The notes beneath the pieces are model-generated. The model was not told the origin of the DNA. It saw nothing but the letters and a program-made list of their open reading frames with translations, and made no database searches. The position numbers and the translations under genes were made by a program. Shown here piece after piece: positions 16,758 to 23,935 of a DNA stretch of 37,439 bases. Position 1 is the stretch's first letter. Each line of letters starts with the position of its first letter. Origin of the DNA: Maritimibacter harenae (lineage in GTDB: Bacteria > Pseudomonadota > Alphaproteobacteria > Rhodobacterales > Rhodobacteraceae). The stretch lies in contig NZ_WTUX01000005.1 in the NCBI RefSeq assembly GCF_009882975.1, positions 107,688-145,126 on the forward strand. Reading direction: 5' to 3'.

Positions 16758-17759
16758 ATGTTGTTCTTCGCACTCAAGGGATCCACCGGGCTCGGACGCC
16801 GGATCGCGGCGGCCGGCGGCTTCGGGCTCGCGCTGCACGAAGAGCGCGACTTCGGCGGTGGCGAGCACAAGGCGCGTCCGCTGGTGCGGGTGCGCGGGCG
16901 CGATGTCTACATCCTGCACGGACTGCAGCCCGACGCCCGCTGGTCGGTCAACGACCGGCTGATGCGCCTGCTGTTCTTCATCGCCACCTGCCGCGACCAC
17001 GGGGCGGCGCGCATCACGGTGATCGCGCCCTACCTCGCCTATTCGCGCAAGGATCGGCGCACCAAACCGCGCGACCCCGTGACCACGCGCTATGTCGCCA
17101 CGCTTTTCGAAGCGGTCGGCGTCAACCGGATGGTGACGCTCGACGTCCACAACCCTGCGGCCTTCGAGAACGCCTTCCGCTGCCCCACCACGCATCTTTC
17201 GATGTGCGACCTCTTCGCACGCGACATCGCGGAGCGGGCAACGGACGCGCCATTGGTCGTCGCCTCGCCGGACGCGGGTGGCGTGAAACGGGCGCAGATC
17301 CTGCGCCTCGGGCTGGAAGCGCGGGCCGGCCGCGCGGTGGGCTTCGGACTGATGGAGAAACGGCGCTCAGGCGGCCATGTCTCGGGCGCGCTCTTCGCGG
17401 GCGACGTGGCCGGGCGCAGCGTATACCTCGTCGATGACATGATCGTGGGCGGGGCGACCATGCTTCGCGCGGCCCGCGCGGTGCGCGATCACGGAGCGCG
17501 CGAAGTGCATGCGGTGGCCACCCACGCCCTGATGACGGGCGAGGCACTGGGCACGCTGCTCTACGGTCGCTTCATCGACAGCGTCACGGTCTCCGACAGC
17601 ACGTCGCCCTTCGCCCCCGGCGTGGCGGCGCGCGCCCCGCGCTTTCGCGTGCTGGAGAGCGGCCCGCTCATCGCCGCGGCGGTCCGCGCGCTCCACGATG
17701 AAAGCGACATGGGCGCGGTGCACCGGGCGGCGCTGCGCCGGACCGCCGAGCCCGCCTGA
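16758..17759 (+). CDS. Divergent ribose-phosphate pyrophosphokinase-like protein
   Basis: A 333-residue protein homologous to PRPP synthetase, which makes PRPP from ribose-5-phosphate and ATP. Recognisable parts are VIAPYLAYSRKDRR, TRYVATLFEAVGVNRMVTLDVH, VVASPDAGGVKRAQ and the PRPP-loop region YLVDDMIVGGATM. The loop is altered: the usual DDMIDTxGT has become DDMIVGGAT, losing the second acidic residue and one Thr. It is therefore probably not the housekeeping enzyme. There is no Shine-Dalgarno sequence before the ATG; together with the box geometry this suggests a leaderless mRNA. The neighbouring phosphoribosyltransferase at 20959-21621 could use its product. Confidence 0.82.
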   Translation: MLFFALKGSTGLGRRIAAAGGFGLALHEERDFGGGEHKARPLVRVRGRDVYILHGLQPDARWSVNDRLMRLLFFIATCRDHGAARITVIAPYLAYSRKDRRTKPRDPVTTRYVATLFEAVGVNRMVTLDVHNPAAFENAFRCPTTHLSMCDLFARDIAERATDAPLVVASPDAGGVKRAQILRLGLEARAGRAVGFGLMEKRRSGGHVSGALFAGDVAGRSVYLVDDMIVGGATMLRAARAVRDHGAREVHAVATHALMTGEALGTLLYGRFIDSVTVSDSTSPFAPGVAARAPRFRVLESGPLIAAAVRALHDESDMGAVHRAALRRTAEPA

Positions 17760-17765
17760 TCCCCG

Positions 17766-17779
17766 TTGATGATCGACAA
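17766..17779 (+). promoter_or_regulatory. Fnr-like box before hpf-like gene
   Basis: TTGAT-GATC-GACAA, beginning 6 bp after the stop codon of the preceding gene. A GATCTT hexamer starts exactly 22 bp downstream. The box centre is 41.5 bp before the ATG at 17814, again predicting transcription from the start codon itself. Confidence 0.7.
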
Positions 17780-17813
17780 TGACGTCGGGCGCCCCGGGGC
17801 CGATCTTCCTCCC

Positions 17814-18377
17814 ATGCAAATCGATCCCATCATTTCCTGGCGCAACCTCGACCCGTCACCGGCGGTCGAAGACCTTGTCCGGCGGCGCATCGCAGCGCTC
17901 GAAAAACGCTTCGACCGGCTGATCGGCTGCGAGGTCGTGCTCGAAGCCCCGCAGAAACGGCGCGTCTCCGGCGAGGTGTTCCGCGCCGCGATCACGCTGC
18001 GCATTCCCGGCGAAGACTTCCACGTCGAGCGCGAGGTGGCGCAGGGCAACGCGCATGACGACCTGCTGCTCGCCGCGAACCGGGCATTCTCGGCGGCCGA
18101 GACGCATCTCAAGCGCCAGAAGAAGGTGCGCGGGGGTGTCGAGGTGAAGCGCCACGCACCGCTGCTCCACGGTGAGATCACCTTGATCGAACCCGAGCTC
18201 GGCTATGGCTACCTGCGTGCCGACGACGGGCGCGAGGTCTATTTTCAGCGCGACGGGCTCACCCAGGATGTCTGGGACACGCTGGCCAAGGGCATGCGCC
18301 TGCGGTTCCGGGAATTCGAGGGCGACAAGGGCCCCTTCGCGGCCAACGTGACCTTGGCCGAGCCGCCCGGGGCCTGA
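17814..18377 (+). CDS. Ribosome hibernation factor (HPF/RaiA) fused to a cold-shock-like domain
   Basis: A 187-residue protein. Residues 1-105 resemble HPF/RaiA (S30AE), which binds 30S subunits and silences ribosomes in stress: ISWRNLDPSPAVEDLVRRRI, then VFRAAITLRIPG and a helical segment ending LKRQKKVRGG. Residues 117-183 resemble a cold-shock/OB domain with GEITLIEPELGYGYLRADDGREVYF. The ATG at 17814 is chosen by homology. The 20 bases before it have no Shine-Dalgarno sequence (they contain CCTCCC), consistent with a leaderless message. The BON gene follows after 29 bp, probably in the same transcript. Confidence 0.88.
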   Translation: MQIDPIISWRNLDPSPAVEDLVRRRIAALEKRFDRLIGCEVVLEAPQKRRVSGEVFRAAITLRIPGEDFHVEREVAQGNAHDDLLLAANRAFSAAETHLKRQKKVRGGVEVKRHAPLLHGEITLIEPELGYGYLRADDGREVYFQRDGLTQDVWDTLAKGMRLRFREFEGDKGPFAANVTLAEPPGA

Positions 18378-18406
18378 GCCGCGTCACCCAGCCAGGAGGG
18401 CCTCCC

Positions 18407-19057
18407 ATGAAAGACACCGCGCTCAGACATGACATCCTCGAGGCGCTGGAATTCGAACCCAGCCTCGATGCCGCCGATATCGCCGTCTCGGTCGAGGACG
18501 GCACGGTCACGCTTGCCGGTCACGTACCGAGCTTCGCCCAGAAACGCATGGCCGAACGCATCGCCGCGCGTGTCCAGGGCGTGCGCGCCATCGCGCAGGA
18601 GCTCGAGGTGCGGCTGGCGGGCGAACACACGGACGCTGACGACGAGATCGCCGCGCGCGCCGTCGCCGCCCTGCGTTATGACGGCACGGTGCCTTCGGAC
18701 GCCATCCAGGTGAAGGTCGAGAAGGGCCGTGTCACGCTGACGGGAGACGTGGAATGGGCCTACGAGCGTCACGCCGCCGAGGCCGCTATCGAGCCGCTGG
18801 CCGGGGTGCGCAGCATCTTCAACCAGATCGTCATCGCGCCGAAGCATGTCCCCGCGGGGCTGCGCGGAAAGATCGAGGCGGCGCTTGCGCGCGATGCGCT
18901 CTTGCACAATTCCGATATCCGGGTCGATGTGGCCGGCGCCTCCGTGACGCTCGAAGGCAGCGTGCGCAGCCTCGCCGAGCGCGCCGCTGCCGAGCGCGCG
19001 GCGTGGTCGGCGCCGGGCGTGACGACCGTGGTGGACCGGCTGGCGATCCGGCCCTGA
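18407..19057 (+). CDS. Three-BON-domain protein (copy 1)
   Basis: A 216-residue protein made of three BON domains at about residues 5-70, 78-145 and 150-215, each with the VxxGxVTLxGxV core (GTVTLAGHV, GRVTLTGDV, ASVTLEGSV). There is no signal peptide, unlike OsmY, so it is probably cytosolic. BON domains are thought to bind membranes or hydrophobic ligands. GGAGG precedes the ATG at 18407. It is the downstream partner of hpf. A close paralogue of identical length lies at 36497-37147. Confidence 0.9.
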   Translation: MKDTALRHDILEALEFEPSLDAADIAVSVEDGTVTLAGHVPSFAQKRMAERIAARVQGVRAIAQELEVRLAGEHTDADDEIAARAVAALRYDGTVPSDAIQVKVEKGRVTLTGDVEWAYERHAAEAAIEPLAGVRSIFNQIVIAPKHVPAGLRGKIEAALARDALLHNSDIRVDVAGASVTLEGSVRSLAERAAAERAAWSAPGVTTVVDRLAIRP

Positions 19058-19072
19058 GCCCGGGGCCCGCGC

Positions 19073-19906
19073 CTATTTCGAAAGGAACAACGGACGCTCC
19101 GCCTTCGACAGAAGGTCGCGCGTCACCGCGCCGATGACGAAATCGTAGGTCCGCGAATGACCGAAGGCGCCGGAGACCAACAGGTCCGCCTTGGCCGCGT
19201 CGGCCGCCGCGACCAGGTCGTTGGCCCGGTTCTCGGCCCCTTCGATCCGGTCGGTCACCCGGACCTTGAACCCGTGCCGGTCGAGGGCCGCGGCCAGGTC
19301 TTCGCGCGGGCTGAGGCCGGGGACATGGTCCCCCTCGTGCGCCGTGATCGTCACCAGTTCGATCTCGGCACCGGGCGCGGCCAGCGCCAGCGCGTCATGC
19401 GCCGCGCGCGTCGCCTCGCGCGTTTCGCTCCAGCCGATCAGAAGGCGTTTGGCGAGACCGCCCAGCGCTTTCTCCGGCGACAGCATCATCACGGGGCGTC
19501 CCATGTCGCGGATCAGCCGCTCGACCAATGTCCGCTCGTCGAGCGAGCGGCGGTCGGGCCGGTTCGCACCGATCACGACCAGGTCGGAGCCCCGCGCGGC
19601 CGAGAGGAGGAACGGCTCGGCGCCGAACATGCTTTCCTGGGACCGGAACTCGCCCGCCACGCCGTCGCGGCGCAGCCGGTCCTCGAACGCCGTGCGCAGC
19701 GCCTGGGATTGCTCCGTCTCCCATTCCTGCAACGTGCCGAACACGGTGGGATCCGTCGCGAAGCCGCCGGCGTAGAGGATGGGCGAGAACGGGTTCAGCG
19801 CAATGACGTGGGCATCGCAGGCCGCGGCGAGCGTGGTGGTCTGCTCGATCAGCCACTTGGCTTCGTCCTCGTCGAACAGAATGACGGAAATGGTCTTCGG
19901 TCGCAT
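19073..19906 (-). CDS. Tandem universal stress protein
   Basis: A 277-residue protein with two UspA-like halves, beginning MRPKTISVILFDEDEA. The C-terminal half ends in a G-x2-G-x9-G signature (GAFGHSRTYDFVIGA) and RPLFLS; the final Ser/Thr of the motif is Ala, so ATP binding is uncertain. The first half has VVIGANRPDR but an incomplete signature. The start is at 19906, preceded by AAGGAG; an upstream in-frame ATG is not family-like. It lies directly downstream of the Fnr-like regulator gene on the same strand, with a box at the regulator's 3' end. Confidence 0.88.
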   Translation of the reverse strand: MRPKTISVILFDEDEAKWLIEQTTTLAAACDAHVIALNPFSPILYAGGFATDPTVFGTLQEWETEQSQALRTAFEDRLRRDGVAGEFRSQESMFGAEPFLLSAARGSDLVVIGANRPDRRSLDERTLVERLIRDMGRPVMMLSPEKALGGLAKRLLIGWSETREATRAAHDALALAAPGAEIELVTITAHEGDHVPGLSPREDLAAALDRHGFKVRVTDRIEGAENRANDLVAAADAAKADLLVSGAFGHSRTYDFVIGAVTRDLLSKAERPLFLSK

Positions 19907-19959
19907 GATGCGCTCCTTCGCGATGGTTCGCTTCAACTCATCGCGTCCCGCGCGCGCCG

Positions 19960-20829
19960 TCATTGACGGCGATCACCTCCGACAACGGCGCGCGGACGCG
20001 GCGCGGACAGGGAAAGGTCGTGGCCGGCATCCGCGGCGGACAGATCGCTCCAGTTCCTGCGCGCGCTGCCGAGCGCCTGGAACGCCGGGCGGGCCAATGT
20101 CTGCTGCACCCGGTCGTCGTGCCATTTCGCCTGCGTGCGCAGCCGCGCCATGTTGGTCACCTCGACCACGTCGGGCGCGAGCAGCGTGATGGCCCCGCGG
20201 GTGTCGAGTTGGTGAAGCGCCCGGCACAGCGTCTCGACCGTCATGTCGAGGAGCGACGCCAGGTCACGCCGGGTGAGCGGGATATGGACGACCGTCTCCC
20301 GACCGCCGGTGGCGAGCGGCACTTGCTCCAGAAGCCACAGGGCCACGCGCTGCGTCGTATTGCGTCCGCGCATCTTGATCACGGTCTGGCGCGTCGCCTC
20401 GAACTGATCGGCAAGCGTCGCCACGAAAGCCTGGAAATGCGCGGGGGATTCGTTGAGGTAGGCAAGCCAGGCCGGACGGGGAATCCAGCACACCTCGGCG
20501 GGGATCGCCGCCTCGGACGAGAAACTGTTGGTCTCGCGGTTGGGGTCGCCGACGAACTGGCCCGGCTTGACGATCTGGATGAGGTGCTCGTCCCCGTTCT
20601 CGGTGATCACCACGTTCTTGACGAGTCCAGAGGCCACGACCCCGATCCGGTCGTTGGGTTCGTCCTGCGCGGCGATCTCGGCCCCCTGAACGTAGCGGGA
20701 TCGGTAGGTCGCCGCCGCGAAGCGCTTGCGGCTTTCCCCGGTGAGCAGGGAACAGAATCCCAGCCCGCGGGACTGGCAGTTGGCACAGGCACTGGTCGTG
20801 ATACGGCCGTCTTTGATCGATGTTTGCAT
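19960..20829 (-). CDS. Fnr-family oxygen-responsive transcription regulator (FnrL-like)
   Basis: A 289-residue Crp/Fnr regulator. Cys15, Cys18 and Cys26 (C-x2-C-x7-C, the FnrL/FnrN spacing) plus Cys114 are the four ligands expected for an oxygen-labile [4Fe-4S] cluster. The cyclic-nucleotide-like beta-roll spans about 30-140, and the HTH has LTRRDLASLLDMTVETLCRALHQL. Recognition-helix Glu199 and Arg203 match Fnr, but Cys202 stands where E. coli Fnr has Ser212. The last ~50 residues, rich in Ala, Arg and Ser, extend beyond the family's usual end. The ATG at 20829 follows a G-rich site. It is the obvious candidate to bind the TTGAC-N4-GTCAA boxes of this window. Confidence 0.93.
   Translation of the reverse strand: MQTSIKDGRITTSACANCQSRGLGFCSLLTGESRKRFAAATYRSRYVQGAEIAAQDEPNDRIGVVASGLVKNVVITENGDEHLIQIVKPGQFVGDPNRETNSFSSEAAIPAEVCWIPRPAWLAYLNESPAHFQAFVATLADQFEATRQTVIKMRGRNTTQRVALWLLEQVPLATGGRETVVHIPLTRRDLASLLDMTVETLCRALHQLDTRGAITLLAPDVVEVTNMARLRTQAKWHDDRVQQTLARPAFQALGSARRNWSDLSAADAGHDLSLSAPRPRAVVGGDRRQ
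19963..19976 (-). promoter_or_regulatory. Fnr-like box inside the 3' end of the regulator gene
   Basis: Plus-strand reading TTGAC-GGCG-ATCAC; the minus strand reads GTGAT-CGCC-GTCAA. It occupies the last codons of the Fnr-like gene, 57 bp upstream of the tandem usp ATG, with that gene's AAGGAG in between. No good hexamer sits at the 22-bp spacing here, so activation geometry may differ. Confidence 0.6.
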
Positions 20830-20958
20830 GATATCCCCCCCGAGAAAATCTTCATCGCAATATCGGACGCGTGGTCCTACGGGAAGTCTGCCACAGGGGG
20901 GCGGATGCCGTCCGGGGTTGAATTGTGCAAAAGTGTGCGCGTCACGGTTGGGCGCTGT

Positions 20959-21621
20959 TCACGGCGCGGTGCCGGACCCTGACGCCGCGTCTTCGAGCGC
21001 CGCGCGCACCACCTCGTCCGGGACTTGCGGGAACGCTGCATAGGCCTGGCCCACGCCGCCCAGCGGCGCCTCGGGCCAGGGGCAGATGACGGTGAGATCG
21101 CGGTCGCGCAGGGCGTCGAGCGCGTCGCCCAGCGCGACCGGCACGGCAACCGCGATCCTCGTCGCACCACCAGCGCGCACCGCCTGCACGGCGGCGGCCA
21201 TCGTGGTGCCGGTCGCCATGCCGTCGTCGACGATCAGAACCTTGCGCCCTTGCAGCGGCTGCGCCGGGCGCACGCCGCGCCAAAGCGCTTCGCGCCGGGC
21301 GACCTCTTCGATCTGGGGCGCCGCGAAGGCGTGCACCCGGGCATGATCCATCCCCAGCTGCACGCACAACGCATCGTTATAGGCGATCTGGTCGGGCCCC
21401 GGCCCCGTCACGGCGGCGAGCGCCAGCTCCGGATTGCCGGGGGCGCCGACCTTTCGCAGGATGAGCACGTCGAAGGCCGCGCCCAGGTGACGGGCGATCG
21501 GTGCGCCGACCGGAACGCCGCCGCGCGGCAGGGCCAGGACAAGCCAATCGTCCCCTATGTCGTCGGGCAGTTGCCCGATCAGCGCGTCGGCGGCGGCTGC
21601 TCGGTCCCGGTAGCGCGCCAT
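20959..21621 (-). CDS. Phosphoribosyltransferase-family protein
   Basis: A 220-residue type I phosphoribosyltransferase-fold protein. It has an N-terminal LALPRGGVPVGAPIA loop and a complete PRPP-binding motif VLIVDDGMATGTTMAAAV (about residues 118-135). Relatives occur in dormancy and stress clusters of many bacteria, and the acceptor base is unknown. The ATG at 21621 follows the hsp20 stop by 9 bp, so hsp20 and this gene are one operon; the Fnr-like gene lies 129 bp downstream and may be read through. With an atypical PRPP-synthetase nearby, a dedicated stress-time PRPP route is possible but unproven. Confidence 0.88.
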   Translation of the reverse strand: MARYRDRAAAADALIGQLPDDIGDDWLVLALPRGGVPVGAPIARHLGAAFDVLILRKVGAPGNPELALAAVTGPGPDQIAYNDALCVQLGMDHARVHAFAAPQIEEVARREALWRGVRPAQPLQGRKVLIVDDGMATGTTMAAAVQAVRAGGATRIAVAVPVALGDALDALRDRDLTVICPWPEAPLGGVGQAYAAFPQVPDEVVRAALEDAASGSGTAP

Positions 21622-21630
21622 GCGGCCCCG

Positions 21631-22128
21631 TCAGGCCGCCTTGATCGCGACGTCGCGCTCGGAGGCCTTCGCCTCCTTCGACTTCGGCATGGTCACGGTC
21701 AGGACGCCCTTGGCGAACTGGGCGTCGACCTTGTCGCGGTCCACGCTGTCGGGCATGCGGATCGAACGCTGGAAGCGTCCCCAGCGCCGTTCGCGCATGT
21801 GCCAGGTCTCTCCTTCGTCTTCTTTCTTCTCCTCGGACTTCTCGCCCGAGATCGTCAAAGTGCCATTCGCGATCTTCACGGACACGTCTTCGGGGGCGAG
21901 GCCCGGAAGCTCGGTCGTGATCGTGAAGGTGTCGGCGTTCTCGACAAGGTCGATCGCCGGGCTGAGGCCCAGCGCGGGTGCATCCCTGTCGAACCAGGCG
22001 CGCGGCTCGAACGCGTCGAACAGGCGCTCCATCTCCTCGCGCAGGTTGCCGAAACCGCCCCAGGGCGCGGGCGTGCGCGCCTCCTTGGGGGCCTTGTCGC
22101 GGGTCACGGGAATGCTGGTCTTCGTCAT
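21631..22128 (-). CDS. Small heat-shock protein, Hsp20/alpha-crystallin family
   Basis: A 165-residue ATP-independent holdase chaperone. The alpha-crystallin domain (about residues 52-155) starts PAIDLVENADTFTITTELPG and has the C-terminal signature AQFAKGVLTVTMPK. A charged EKSEEKKEDEGE loop precedes WHMRERRWGRFQRSIRMP. The ATG at 22128 is chosen by homology and a GGAGA site; a long in-frame extension upstream is not conserved and contains the Fnr-like box. The predicted leader of about 125 nt has a strong hairpin (22158-22197). It is first in an operon with the phosphoribosyltransferase. Confidence 0.93.
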   Translation of the reverse strand: MTKTSIPVTRDKAPKEARTPAPWGGFGNLREEMERLFDAFEPRAWFDRDAPALGLSPAIDLVENADTFTITTELPGLAPEDVSVKIANGTLTISGEKSEEKKEDEGETWHMRERRWGRFQRSIRMPDSVDRDKVDAQFAKGVLTVTMPKSKEAKASERDVAIKAA

Positions 22129-22157
22129 GTCTTCGTCTCCGTTTGCCGAAAAGGGCA

Positions 22158-22197
22158 CCGCCGGCCAGACGGGGTGGGACAATTGTCTGACCGGCGG
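22158..22197 (-). promoter_or_regulatory. Hairpin in the predicted hsp20 leader
   Basis: Arms at 22158-22170 and 22185-22197 form a 13-bp stem on the minus-strand RNA (one U-G wobble) around a 14-nt loop. The structure ends about 30 nt before the hsp20 ATG and is followed by GGUGCCCUUUUCGGCA, which can make a further small hairpin next to the ribosome site. It could be an RNA thermometer or attenuator of hsp20, or a terminator of the upstream kinase gene; only four Us follow the stem. Confidence 0.5.
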
Positions 22198-22288
22198 CAA
22201 TAAACCATGACCACGCTCCAACATGGGACAGGCAAGAACTCGCGCGACCATGATCGGCTTCACTGTGCCAAACCCGGGGACGCGCGCA

Positions 22289-22302
22289 TTGACGACCGTC
22301 AA
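22289..22302 (-). promoter_or_regulatory. Perfect Fnr-like palindrome before hsp20
   Basis: TTGAC-GACC-GTCAA, a perfect palindrome in its arms, overlapping the stop codon of the kinase-like gene (TGA at 22299-22301). It is about 160 bp upstream of hsp20. A CACAGT hexamer lies 21 bp beyond it on the minus strand. Confidence 0.75.
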
Positions 22303-23390
22303 GCGGGCGTGGGCACGAGCGGCGCGAGCGCGGCGCGGGCCCGTTCGAGCGTGTCCTGCGGTGTTCCGGCCGCACTCACCCGGCCCCAGTCCGGCGCATC
22401 AGCCCCGCCCGCCAGTTGCCGCTCAAGGACGGCGAGGTCCGCGTCGGACGGATCGCCCCGCCGCCCCGCGACCCGGTCGCGCAGAATGTCCGGCGGTGCA
22501 GAGAGCCAGAGCCCTGCGAAGGGGACGCCCGCCGCGTCGGCCACGTCCCGCACCTGTCGGCGCCGGGCCGGGTCGAGGAAGGTCGCGTCGAGCACCACGG
22601 AGTGGCCGGCCGCAAGGATCGCGCGCGCCCGCGCCGCCATCCGGTCATAGACCGCGCCACGCGCCGCCCGGTCGTACTGCACCGTCCCGCCGCCCGCCTT
22701 GCGCAGCACGTCGGAGGCGAGCCAGATCGCGCCTGGCGCGGCCCCCGTCCCGGCCGTGAGCGCGCGTGCCAGAACACTCTTGCCGGTGCCGGACATCCCG
22801 CCCACGGCGATACAGACCGGGGCGCGCGGGGCGAGGTATCGGCACGCTTCCTCGATGTAGCCCCGCGCCTCGCTCTCACCATCCGTGCCGCGCGCCGCGG
22901 CCGTCTGAAGCGCGACCATCGCGCGGATCGCGGCGCGCAGCGACAGGCACAGGGGAAGTATGGCAAGCCCGTCATCCTCGGCCCCGTCGAAGCCCAGGAG
23001 CCAGGCCTCGAGCACCCGGCAGGCTTGCCGCGCAAGTCCCCGGTGGCACAGGTCCATCACGAGGAAGGCGATGTCGTAGACGATGTCGGAAGTGCCCATC
23101 GCCTCGTCGAACTCCAGCGCGTCGTAAAGCACCGGTTCGCCGTCGATCAGCACGATGTTGCGCAGGTGGAGATCCCCGTGACAGCGCCGCACCGCGCCCC
23201 GGTCCGCGCGCGCCGCGATCAGCGGTGCGTCCTGCGCCAATATCCGGTGCGCCGCCTCGGCCCAGTCCGGGGCCCGCCCGGCGGCCGGGGAGCGCGGGAA
23301 GCCGGCCAGCACATGCGCGACCTCGTCGATGATCGCCCCGAAGGCGGCCGGGTGCGACAGGAACCGCGTGATGTCCTCCTGATCCGCCAT
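22299..23390 (-). CDS. APH-like/P-loop kinase fusion lacking most of the kinase N-lobe
   Basis: A 363-residue protein related to bifunctional aminoglycoside-phosphotransferase/ATP-binding proteins, usually about 500 residues. The first ~20 residues (ITRFLSHPAAFG) match the family start, but the ~150-residue ATP-binding N-lobe is absent and the sequence runs straight on to the catalytic loop RRCHGDLHLRNIVL, then YDALEFDEAMG. The C-terminal P-loop domain is intact, with Walker A GGMSGTGKSVLARAL (about residue 220) and LDATFLDPARRR. The first half is probably inactive as a kinase, while the second should bind ATP. GGAGGG precedes the ATG at 23390. It shares a divergent Fnr-like box with the cytochrome/E1 operon. 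Confidence 0.82.
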   Translation of the reverse strand: MADQEDITRFLSHPAAFGAIIDEVAHVLAGFPRSPAAGRAPDWAEAAHRILAQDAPLIAARADRGAVRRCHGDLHLRNIVLIDGEPVLYDALEFDEAMGTSDIVYDIAFLVMDLCHRGLARQACRVLEAWLLGFDGAEDDGLAILPLCLSLRAAIRAMVALQTAAARGTDGESEARGYIEEACRYLAPRAPVCIAVGGMSGTGKSVLARALTAGTGAAPGAIWLASDVLRKAGGGTVQYDRAARGAVYDRMAARARAILAAGHSVVLDATFLDPARRRQVRDVADAAGVPFAGLWLSAPPDILRDRVAGRRGDPSDADLAVLERQLAGGADAPDWGRVSAAGTPQDTLERARAALAPLVPTPA

Positions 23391-23435
23391 CTGACCCTCC
23401 GATCCTGATCCTGCCGGGTACCGGCCCGGCCCCCG

Positions 23436-23449
23436 TTGACCGCTGACAA
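23436..23449. promoter_or_regulatory. Divergent Fnr-like promoter for the E1/cytochrome operon and the kinase gene
   Basis: TTGAC-CGCT-GACAA. Exactly 22 bp away on the plus strand is CATGCT (23472-23477); on the minus strand, also at 22 bp, is CAGGAT (23413-23408). Class II starts would fall at about 23484 (17-nt leader carrying GAAGGAG before the cytochrome ATG) and 23401 (11-nt leader carrying GGAGGG before the kinase ATG). One box could thus drive both directions. Confidence 0.72.
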
Positions 23450-23500
23450 TGCGCCAAGGCACCCGTCCAAGCATGCTGGCGCAAAACGAAGGAGCCTACC

Positions 23501-23896
23501 ATGAAACCTGTCATGACCCTGTGCGCCGCCCTGCTCGCGGCACCCGTTCTGGCCCAGGAAAACCCGGACATCGAAGCCCTTCTGTTCGAGGAAAACTGCG
23601 CCGTCTGCCACGGTACGGGCGGCAAGGGCGACGGCCCGATGACCGAGATGCTGGTCGCCGAAGTGCCCGACATCACCGGGCTGTCGGCGCGCAACGAGGG
23701 CGCGTTCCCGATGCTCTACGTGATCCAGACCATCGACGGACGCTCGGGCATGCGGCCGCACGATTCCGTCATGCCGCGCTTCGGGCGCCGGTTCCTCGAC
23801 GACCTGTTCCCGTTGATCGGCCCCTACGGCGCCGAGGCGATGATCCGCGGTCGGACGCTGTCCATCGCGCAATACGTCGAGCGCATCCAGGAATGA
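23501..23896 (+). CDS. Periplasmic monohaem cytochrome c
   Basis: A 131-residue class I-like cytochrome c. A signal peptide ends at about residue 19 (LLAAPVLA-QEN), followed by one haem site Cys33-AVC-His37 with downstream GTGGKGDGP. Met91 in DSVMPRFG is the likely distal ligand. It is the first gene of the operon, with a GAAGGAG ribosome site, and lies 39 bp before the Tat-exported E1 alpha gene. I infer that it is an electron carrier or acceptor for that enzyme in the periplasm. Confidence 0.92.
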   Translation: MKPVMTLCAALLAAPVLAQENPDIEALLFEENCAVCHGTGGKGDGPMTEMLVAEVPDITGLSARNEGAFPMLYVIQTIDGRSGMRPHDSVMPRFGRRFLDDLFPLIGPYGAEAMIRGRTLSIAQYVERIQE

Positions 23897-23935
23897 GCGC
23901 GCCGACCTGACCTCTGCCGATGAAAGGAGGACACC

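Noticed and set aside
20918-20930. Possible autoregulatory Fnr site upstream of the regulator (TTG...CAA)
   Set aside because: The half-sites are separated by 7 bases instead of the 8 required for TTG-N8-CAA, and the inner bases do not fit.
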